This document shows, in pieces, positions 1-4,653 of a stretch of DNA of 8,646 bases. A program made the translations under genes and the position numbers. The DNA is from an uncultured Phascolarctobacterium sp. (GTDB lineage: Bacteria > Bacillota > Negativicutes > Acidaminococcales > Acidaminococcaceae): NCBI GenBank assembly GCA_946002345.1, contig CAMFZA010000061.1:1-8646 (forward strand), given 5' to 3'. Each line of letters opens with the position of its first letter. Position 1 is the stretch's first letter. A model generated the notes under the pieces. That model made no database searches, had not been told where the DNA came from, and saw nothing but the letters and a program-made list of their open reading frames with translations.

Positions 1-293
1 GAGGACAGCATCATACAGGGAGCTGAACCTATCTGCGTCTGGAAGGACGCATTAATATTTCCATGCGTCTGCAAAAGGAAAATGCTTTAGTTGCTGATGC
101 AGAGGATATTTATGCTTATTTGCTGAAGCGTGAGGGTAGCATGCCTTATTGCGATAGCACGCCCCTGGAGATTATCAAGCAGAAATTTGGTATTAGCAAG
201 GCAGCCTTTAAGCGTGCCTTGGGCCATTTGATGAAAGAGGGCAAGGTGCGCCAGGAAAACGGCTGGACCTATATTGTCGAAGAAAAGAAATAA
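1..293 (+). CDS. cvfB: CvfB-like S1/winged-helix RNA-binding protein, 3' part, frame disturbed at its upstream end
   Basis: This is the C-terminal part of a protein resembling CvfB/YitL, a family with S1-type RNA-binding domains followed by a winged helix and linked in other Firmicutes to post-transcriptional control. The segment GRINISMR (bases 45-68) looks like the last strand of an S1 domain. The downstream stretch with SKAAFKRALGHLMKEGKV is the family's typical winged-helix end, and the protein stops at TAA 291-293. Coding similarity begins upstream of the first ATG (base 63), so that ATG is not the true start. In this frame a TGA lies at 24-26, whereas the frame beginning at base 1 is open there and reads DSIIQGAE. 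Either an in-frame stop or a small frameshift therefore interrupts the gene. A terminator follows directly. The family call is fairly safe; the state of the upstream part is not. Confidence 0.62.
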
Positions 294-307
294 GCTGTGA
301 GCTTTAT

Positions 308-339
308 AGCTACCCGCTGGTCGGGTAGCTTTGCTTTTT
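308..339 (+). terminator. Rho-independent terminator after the cvfB-like gene
   Basis: A perfect 9-bp stem, AGCTACCCG (308-316) with CGGGTAGCT (322-330), closes a 5-base loop and is followed by a T-rich tract (331-339). It begins 15 bases after the upstream TAA. It separates the cvfB-like gene from the permease gene, which should then need its own promoter; I do not see a convincing one in the short gap. Confidence 0.9.
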
Positions 340-363
340 GTAATAGAGGGGCTTGTACTAATT

Positions 364-1104
364 ATGGATTTGTCTAACTTATTTATGGCCGGATTTATCA
401 TCTTTCTCGGCTCCTTTTTTGCCACCGTGTCCGGCTTTGGCTTTGCGCTAGTGGCTACACCGCTTTTAGCCATGATTATGCCCTTGAAATGGGCTATTAT
501 CTTTATTCTTGTGTTAACAGTGGTACTGCGGATTTTGACCATGTATCAGGTGTGGGGTGAGTTTAATTGGCAAACAGTGGCCTTGACCAGCCTGGGTAGC
601 TTTGTTGGCATGCTACCGGGAAGCAAGGTGCTGCACTTTATTTCCATCACCCATTTACAAATTTTTCTGGGCCTGGTGCTCCTTGCAGCTACTGCCTTGA
701 TGAGCCTGCAGTACACTGTGCCTATCAAAAACAAAACGGCAGGCCGCTTGGGTGCAGGCTTTTTAAGTGGCTTTTTTGGTGCCTGCACCAGTGTTAGTGG
801 TCCTCCCCTGGTGCTGTATTTCCTTAACGAGCGCACCGATAAAACCGAAATGCGGGCTAATATGATTTGGATTTTTGGCGTGACCGGCATTTTATTTGTT
901 GGCGCCAGTTATTGGGCTGGGAATATTGCCGCTGTGGGGGATTGGAGCTATTTATACAGCATGATTCCTGCCACCTTCTTGGGTGTGCTGGCTGGTGAGC
1001 GCATGTTCCGCTATCTTAACCAACAGCTTTTCCGTCGCTTGTCACTTTTAATTGTGCTCGTGGGCGCGGTGATGATGCTGTTTAATGGCCTAAGAGAGCT
1101 GTGA
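364..1104 (+). CDS. Sulfite exporter TauE/SafE family membrane permease
   Basis: This is a polytopic inner-membrane protein of 246 residues, close to the usual length of the TauE/SafE family, whose members move sulfite, sulfoacetate or other small organic anions. The N-terminal half carries the family-like SGFGFALVATPLL near residues 23-35. The second half starts with GFFGACTSVSGPPLVLYFLNE, matching the repeated GxxSG(P/I)xGxGGG-like half-motif. Around eight hydrophobic segments can be traced. I chose ATG 364. An earlier in-frame TTG at 331 falls inside the terminator T-tract and has no ribosome binding site, while AGAGGGG at 345-351 lies upstream of 364 at a rather long 12-base spacing. The gene ends with TGA. 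The substrate cannot be read from sequence. It sits between a terminator and the aro promoter, so it is probably a separate unit rather than part of aromatic biosynthesis. Confidence 0.88.
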   Translation: MDLSNLFMAGFIIFLGSFFATVSGFGFALVATPLLAMIMPLKWAIIFILVLTVVLRILTMYQVWGEFNWQTVALTSLGSFVGMLPGSKVLHFISITHLQIFLGLVLLAATALMSLQYTVPIKNKTAGRLGAGFLSGFFGACTSVSGPPLVLYFLNERTDKTEMRANMIWIFGVTGILFVGASYWAGNIAAVGDWSYLYSMIPATFLGVLAGERMFRYLNQQLFRRLSLLIVLVGAVMMLFNGLREL

Positions 1105-1121
1105 AGTGATAGCAGGTAAAT

Positions 1122-1175
1122 TGTAAGTTCCATTACACTTTTGCGAGAAAAAAGTAAAATATTACAAAAGTGCGA
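1122..1175 (+). promoter_or_regulatory. Candidate operator cluster upstream of the aro promoter
   Basis: Several symmetrical elements lie just upstream of the -35 box. TGTAA-N6-TTACA occupies 1122-1137 and GTAA-N4-TTAC occupies 1154-1165. CACTTTTG (1136-1143) is the exact inverse of CAAAAGTG (1165-1172). There is also a direct repeat ATTACA-N4-TGCGA at 1132-1146 and 1161-1175, exactly 29 bp apart. A related AGTAA-N2-TTACT overlaps the -10 box at 1205-1216. These are visible in the sequence. That they bind a regulator is inference; the TGTAA/TTACA half-sites recall TyrR boxes, but the spacing differs from that site. Confidence 0.4.
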
Positions 1176-1183
1176 AATTATCC

Positions 1184-1212
1184 TTGACGTTAGTAAGATG
1201 CAGCAGTAAAAT
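1184..1212 (+). promoter_or_regulatory. Sigma-70-type promoter of the aro leader/operon
   Basis: TTGACG at 1184-1189 and TAAAAT at 1207-1212 are separated by exactly 17 bp, close to the housekeeping consensus. Transcription would start near 1219, giving a leader of roughly 375 bases before aroF that contains the small Tyr-rich reading frame and a terminator. Confidence 0.75.
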
Positions 1213-1251
1213 TACTTCAATCGTCGAGTAAAGGCGAGATAATTATTTTGC

Positions 1252-1257
1252 AGGTGA
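1252..1257 (+). promoter_or_regulatory. Ribosome binding site of the leader peptide
   Basis: AGGTGA matches the 3' half of the canonical AAGGAGGTGA complement to 16S rRNA and lies 5 bases before ATG 1263. It supports real translation of the short reading frame. Confidence 0.65.
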
Positions 1258-1262
1258 GGCTA

Positions 1263-1367
1263 ATGGATTCTATCAAAATGAACACTGCAGCTGAATACGG
1301 CTTTTATTATGCACCGGTCTTTAGCTATTACTATAGCACCGGTTATTTGGCATGGAAAAAAGCATAG
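1263..1367 (+). CDS. Tyr/Phe-rich leader peptide (attenuator), 34 residues
   Basis: ATG 1263 to TAG 1365-1367 encodes 34 residues. Tyrosine is at positions 12, 15, 16, 22, 23, 24 and 28, phenylalanine at 14 and 20, and tryptophan at 31, so 10 of 34 are aromatic. The clusters read EYGFYYAP and FSYYYSTGY. It has its own ribosome binding site, lies directly downstream of a strong promoter, and is followed about 60 bases later by an intrinsic terminator in front of aroF. That is the arrangement of leader peptides such as PheL and TrpL, in which ribosome stalling at scarce aminoacyl-tRNA codons prevents termination. Here the sensed amino acid should mainly be tyrosine, an end product of the operon. 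The peptide itself is unlikely to have another role. I do not recognise it from a named family, and no experimental evidence is visible here. Confidence 0.82.
   Translation: MDSIKMNTAAEYGFYYAPVFSYYYSTGYLAWKKA
1313..1343 (+). promoter_or_regulatory. Candidate pause (1:2) hairpin across the leader Tyr codons
   Basis: ACCGGT at 1313-1318 pairs with ACCGGT at 1338-1343 (the hexamer is self-complementary). Inside it, GCTAT at 1324-1328 pairs with ATAGC at 1333-1337 around a 4-base loop, leaving a 5-base bulge on the left side. The Tyr-Tyr-Tyr codons (1326-1334) lie in the loop and inner stem, so a ribosome stalled there would unfold it. The pairing is directly seen; its role as the pause or protector hairpin is inferred. 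Confidence 0.5.
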
Positions 1368-1422
1368 GCAGTGAACGTAATAGAAGCCGTTAATAGTATT
1401 TGTATAACATTTCCAAAATGCT
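1349..1422 (+). promoter_or_regulatory. Candidate long-range leader stem
   Basis: Bases 1349-1358 can pair with 1410-1422 in ten base pairs (one G-U) with a 3-base bulge at 1415-1417. The left arm lies in leader codons 29-32, just past the last Tyr codon. It would be covered by a ribosome reaching the stop codon but free when one stalls at the Tyr-Tyr-Tyr codons. This suits a ribosome-controlled switch. The right arm ends 5 bases before the terminator stem and does not overlap it, so how it would affect termination is not clear. Confidence 0.33.
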
Positions 1423-1426
1423 TTCT

Positions 1427-1457
1427 AAGCAGGCTCTTTTGCGGAGCCTGTTTTTTT
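1427..1457 (+). terminator. Intrinsic terminator of the aro attenuator
   Basis: AAGCAGGCTC (1427-1436) pairs with GAGCCTGTTT (1444-1453) in ten base pairs with one G-U, around a 7-base loop. The pairing runs into a seven-T run at 1451-1457. It follows the leader peptide by about 60 bases and precedes aroF by about 137 bases. No gene of the upstream strand ends nearby except the tiny leader, so its job is almost certainly premature termination of the aro transcript. A weak competing pairing of 1385-1391 (AGCCGTT) with 1428-1435 is the best antiterminator I could find by eye. Confidence 0.88.
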
Positions 1458-1521
1458 AATAGCAAAGCTTCTGAAGTGTTATGCTGATACCACCATTTTT
1501 AGTAGTCTAGTTAGTTTAGCG

Positions 1522-1550
1522 TTGAAGTTGTTCTCGCTTTAAGCTATAGG
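1522..1550 (+). promoter_or_regulatory. Possible second, internal promoter for aroF
   Basis: TTGAAG at 1522-1527 and TATAGG at 1545-1550 are 17 bp apart, between the attenuator terminator and aroF. If active, it would give a basal transcript that escapes attenuation. The match is modest and such pairs occur by chance in AT-rich intergenic DNA. Confidence 0.25.
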
Positions 1551-1594
1551 GTAGTATTGAAGTATTGTAGAATAGTAAAAGGAGAGATTTTATC

Positions 1595-2608
1595 ATGATT
1601 ATCGTATTCAAACCCACTGCAACCGTAGAAGACAAAACTCGTTTAAAGGCACAATTAGAAGCTAGAGGTTACCAAATTCATGCTAGCGATGGCGTGAATG
1701 CATCACTGTTTGGCGTAGTTGGTGATACTAGCGCTCTGGACATGAACCTTTTGCTGGTAAACGAGGGCGTAGAAAAGGTTATGCGGGTGCAGGAGCCATT
1801 TAAGCGTGCTAACCGTGCCTTCCACCCCGATGACAGCATTGTTAATGTGGCAGGCGTACCCATCGGCGGCAAAAAGATTCAGGTGATTGCCGGTCCCTGC
1901 TCCGTAGAAAGCATTGAGCAGATTACTGCTGTGGCGCAGGAGGTAAAGGCCAGCGGTGCTACTTTGCTGCGCGGCGGCGCCTTCAAGCCCCGCACCTCTC
2001 CCTACTCCTTCCAAGGCTTAAAGGAGCTGGGCCTGGATTATCTTAAGGCTGCCCGGGAAGCCACCGGCCTACCAATTGTTACGGAAATCATGTCTGCTGA
2101 CAAGCTTGAACGCTTTGTGGAGGATGTGGATTTGATTCAGGTTGGCGCCCGCAACATGCAAAACTTTGAGCTGCTTAAAGAACTGGGCAAAACCAATAAG
2201 CCCATTCTCTTGAAGCGTGGCCTTAGCGCAACCATCGAAGAGTGGATTATGTCTGCTGAATACATTATGGCAGGTGGTAATGATAATGTTATCCTGTGCG
2301 AGCGTGGCATTCGCACCTTTGAGCATTATACTCGCAATACCTTGGATTTGAGCGCCATTCCTGCCGTGAAAAAGCTGAGCCATTTGCCCGTGGTTGTGGA
2401 TCCCAGCCATGCCGCAGGCCTGTGGTGGATGGTAGAGCCCTTGGCGAAGGCAGCAGTTGCTGTGGGGGCCGACGGCCTTTTGATTGAGGTACACAACAAT
2501 CCTGAATGTGCACTGTGCGATGGCGCCCAATCCTTAAAGCCTGCTCGCTTTGAAAAGCTCATGGGCGAATTAAAGGGCATTGCTCAAATCGTGGGTCGTG
2601 AATTATAA
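1595..2608 (+). CDS. aroF: 3-deoxy-7-phosphoheptulonate (DAHP) synthase, type I-beta
   Basis: This cytosolic enzyme condenses phosphoenolpyruvate with erythrose 4-phosphate to DAHP, the committed step of the shikimate pathway. The 337 residues match the Thermotoga/Bacillus-type family. Residues 1-70 form the ferredoxin-like N-terminal domain that in the Thermotoga enzyme mediates inhibition by Tyr and Phe. The catalytic barrel follows. Visible active-site elements are AGPCSVES with Cys102, RGGAFKPRTSPYSF (126-139), LLKRG (205-209), VDPSHAAG with His272, and EVHNNPE with Glu298, followed by Asp309. Cys, His, Glu and Asp are the metal ligands known for this family. ATG 1595 follows AAGGAG (1579-1584) at 10 bases. 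It is the first structural gene after the Tyr-rich attenuator. A chorismate mutase fusion, seen in some relatives, is absent. Confidence 0.96.
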   Translation: MIIVFKPTATVEDKTRLKAQLEARGYQIHASDGVNASLFGVVGDTSALDMNLLLVNEGVEKVMRVQEPFKRANRAFHPDDSIVNVAGVPIGGKKIQVIAGPCSVESIEQITAVAQEVKASGATLLRGGAFKPRTSPYSFQGLKELGLDYLKAAREATGLPIVTEIMSADKLERFVEDVDLIQVGARNMQNFELLKELGKTNKPILLKRGLSATIEEWIMSAEYIMAGGNDNVILCERGIRTFEHYTRNTLDLSAIPAVKKLSHLPVVVDPSHAAGLWWMVEPLAKAAVAVGADGLLIEVHNNPECALCDGAQSLKPARFEKLMGELKGIAQIVGREL

Positions 2609-2628
2609 TAATATTGTAAAGAAAAATA

Positions 2629-2661
2629 TAGCTCCAGTGGCCGCAAAGTTCACTGGAGCTA
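2629..2661 (+). terminator. Intercistronic hairpin between aroF and tyrA (weak terminator or processing site)
   Basis: A perfect 11-bp stem, TAGCTCCAGTG (2629-2639) with CACTGGAGCTA (2651-2661), closes an 11-base loop. The following bases (GCCTTGTATTT) are only partly T-rich, so termination would be incomplete. It lies in the only sizeable gap inside the operon. Partial termination or mRNA stabilisation would make aroF message exceed that of the downstream genes. The stem is seen; the role is inferred. Confidence 0.5.
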
Positions 2662-2710
2662 GCCTTGTATTTAGTAGTATGGTAGAAATGTAGAAGTAGG
2701 AGTGATTTTT

Positions 2711-3583
2711 TTGGAATCTGGTTTTAGAAGCACTAATTGGCAGGAATTAAGCTTTGCAATTGTGGGCTTGGGCTTAATCGGTGGCTCTTACGCCAAGGCT
2801 CTGCGCTTATTGGGCGCAAAGCAGATTATCGGCGTGGAGCGCAGCGAAGCAACTCTGGCGCAGGCAAAGGAATTGGGGATTATAGATTTGGGTATGACCG
2901 CTGCGGATGAGCGTCTGGCTCAGGCAGATGTGGTTATATGTGCTATTTATCCCGAGGCTATTGCCAATTTTATCAAGAGCAATGTTGTCCATTTTAAGGC
3001 CGATGTGCTTATTACCGATGTGGCTGGCATTAAAAATAATATGATTGCCGAGGTGCAGAAGGCTCTGTTGCCGGAGATGGAATTCATCAGTGGTCATCCC
3101 ATGGCAGGTCGTCAAAGCAGCGGTTTGGGTATGGCGGATGCGGCTATTTTCCATAATGCCAATTATATTATCGTGCCGGAGCATGGCAATAGTGAAGCTG
3201 CAATTCAATGGCTGGAGGCTTTTGCCAAAGCTTTGGGTTGCCAAAATACAGTGCGGGTGACGCCGGAAGAGCACGATCGCACCATTGCTTTCACTAGTAA
3301 TTTACCACATGTAACAGCAGTAGCGCTGATGGATAGTGCCTCTTATAACGAAAAAACCAAGTACTTTGTGGCTGGCAGCTTTAGGGATGGTACCCGGGTA
3401 GCAGATATTAATCCGGAGCTGTGGTGCGCGCTGTTCCTTGCCAATAAGGACAAGGTGGCGGACGAAATTGATAAATATATGGAGCAGCTGGAGCTGTGGC
3501 GTAGAGCGTTGCGCGCTGGCGATGGCGAGACGATGAAGGAGCTCATGCGAACCTCTGCTGCTCGGCGAAAGGAGCTATATTAA
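2711..3583 (+). CDS. tyrA: Prephenate dehydrogenase (tyrosine biosynthesis)
   Basis: It oxidatively decarboxylates prephenate to 4-hydroxyphenylpyruvate, the step towards tyrosine. The N-terminal Rossmann motif GLGLIGGS (residues 19-26) binds the dinucleotide. LITDVAGIK, SGHPMAG (His129), EEHDR (His188) and SNLPH (196-200) are typical prephenate dehydrogenase motifs, followed by the all-helical dimerisation half. At about 290 residues it is a single-function enzyme, with no chorismate mutase fusion and no C-terminal ACT domain. I prefer TTG 2711 as start because AGGAGTGA (2698-2705) sits at an ideal distance. The GTG at 2702 lies inside that ribosome binding site, though using it would add only three residues. 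aroB follows within 14 bases. The lack of a regulatory domain suggests that control of the Tyr branch depends on the leader and on AroF. Confidence 0.94.
   Translation: MESGFRSTNWQELSFAIVGLGLIGGSYAKALRLLGAKQIIGVERSEATLAQAKELGIIDLGMTAADERLAQADVVICAIYPEAIANFIKSNVVHFKADVLITDVAGIKNNMIAEVQKALLPEMEFISGHPMAGRQSSGLGMADAAIFHNANYIIVPEHGNSEAAIQWLEAFAKALGCQNTVRVTPEEHDRTIAFTSNLPHVTAVALMDSASYNEKTKYFVAGSFRDGTRVADINPELWCALFLANKDKVADEIDKYMEQLELWRRALRAGDGETMKELMRTSAARRKELY
3568..3574 (+). promoter_or_regulatory. Strong ribosome binding site with no start codon at the expected distance
   Basis: AAAGGAG lies inside the last codons of tyrA. At 5 bases downstream the aroB frame reads TTA AAG CAG GTT ATC CAA GTG GAT TTA, i.e. 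L-K-Q-V-I-Q-V-D-L, the residues expected at an AroB N-terminus (M-K-x-x-x-V-x-L-G). The codon where Met is expected is TTA (3580-3582), which overlaps the tyrA TAA; a TTG there would give a classic TTGA overlap. Confidence 0.5.
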
Positions 3584-3597
3584 AGCAGGTTATCCAA

Positions 3598-4647
3598 GTG
3601 GATTTAGGGGCGCATGCGTATGATATAGAAATAGAGGCAGGCTTATTACCGCAAATTGGCGCCAAGGTGGCCAAGCTGCTGCCCAAAGCTAAGAAGGCGG
3701 CCATCATCAGCGATACTAATGTGGCACCGCTGTATGCGGCGCAGCTGGAGGCGAGCCTGGTGGCAGCTGGCTTGGCCGTGGTAAAGGTGGTTATCGATGC
3801 AGGCGAGCAGAGTAAAAATATGACTGTGCTCAGCGGTGTTTTGGAACAGCTGGCTCAGGGCGGACTTACCCGCAGCGATGTAGTGCTGACGTTGGGCGGC
3901 GGCGTAGTGGGCGATTTAGGCGGCTTCGCCGCCGCCAGCTACATGCGCGGCGTGGCCTTCGTGCAGGTGCCCACCTCTCTTTTAGCCCAAATCGATAGCA
4001 GCGTGGGCGGCAAGGTGGCCGTGGATTTGGCGGCGGGCAAAAATTTGGCCGGAGCTTTTTATCAGCCTAAGGCAGTGTTCATCGATACGGATCTGCTCAA
4101 AACCTTGTCCACCCGCTTTTTGCATGATGGCCTGGCCGAAGCCATTAAATACGGCTGCATCAAGGATGCAGCCTTGTTCGAGAAGATTGCCGGCTTTGCA
4201 GGTGATGCTGAGCTTTTGGCAAACATCGACGATATTGTGGCTACCTGCTGCGCTATAAAGGCACGCATTGTGGAGCAGGACGAGTTCGACACAGGCCTCA
4301 GGATGCTGCTGAACTTTGGTCACACCTTGGGCCACGCAGTGGAACAGCATTTTGGCTACAGCGGCTTTACCCATGGTGAAGGCGTGGCCATCGGTATGTA
4401 CCAGCTGACCAAGCGCACGGAGGAATTGGGGTTGACGCCGTACGGCTCTGCTGAGCGCATTAAGAGCGTGCTGGAAAAATACAATTTACCGACCTCTGCG
4501 GGCGTGGCCAAGAGTGAGCTCTTAGATACTATGGCACGGGATAAAAAGAAGAATGGCAATAGCATTACCATCATTGTTTTGCGTTCTATTGGAGTTGGTG
4601 ACCTGCTGAAGCTGGATTGGCAGCAAGTGCCAGAGTATTTGGGGTAA
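3598..4647 (+). CDS. aroB: 3-dehydroquinate synthase
   Basis: It converts DAHP to 3-dehydroquinate using NAD+ and a divalent metal, the second step of the shikimate pathway. From GTG 3598 the protein has 349 residues, near the family norm. The NAD-binding GGGVVGDLGGF (100-110) and substrate-loop PTSLLAQIDSSVGGK (125-139) are present. Metal ligands are Glu181 in DGLAEAIKYG, His242 in NFGHTLGHA and His259 in FTHGEG. The start is uncertain. GTG 3598 has only an AGCAGG-like site upstream and would cut into the first beta strand. The strong AAAGGAG further upstream instead points to position 3580, where the codon is TTA. The frame is open upstream of 3598 through 3571. The enzyme assignment is secure; only the exact N-terminus is not. 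aroA starts 6 bases after the stop. Confidence 0.95.
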   Translation: MDLGAHAYDIEIEAGLLPQIGAKVAKLLPKAKKAAIISDTNVAPLYAAQLEASLVAAGLAVVKVVIDAGEQSKNMTVLSGVLEQLAQGGLTRSDVVLTLGGGVVGDLGGFAAASYMRGVAFVQVPTSLLAQIDSSVGGKVAVDLAAGKNLAGAFYQPKAVFIDTDLLKTLSTRFLHDGLAEAIKYGCIKDAALFEKIAGFAGDAELLANIDDIVATCCAIKARIVEQDEFDTGLRMLLNFGHTLGHAVEQHFGYSGFTHGEGVAIGMYQLTKRTEELGLTPYGSAERIKSVLEKYNLPTSAGVAKSELLDTMARDKKKNGNSITIIVLRSIGVGDLLKLDWQQVPEYLG

Positions 4648-4653
4648 GGCTTT

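Noticed and set aside
331..363. Upstream TTG start for the TauE/SafE permease
   Set aside because: It lies in the T-tract of the preceding terminator, lacks a ribosome binding site, and adds residues not typical of the family.
1105..1594. T-box riboswitch upstream of aroF
   Set aside because: T-boxes often control such genes in Firmicutes, but I find no AGGGTGGNACCGCG-like motif before the terminator. The short Tyr-rich frame explains the leader better.
3919..3933. GC-rich hairpin GGCGGC-TTC-GCCGCC inside aroB
   Set aside because: It is produced by Gly/Ala codons of the conserved NAD-binding segment, with no T-run. A regulatory role is not supported.
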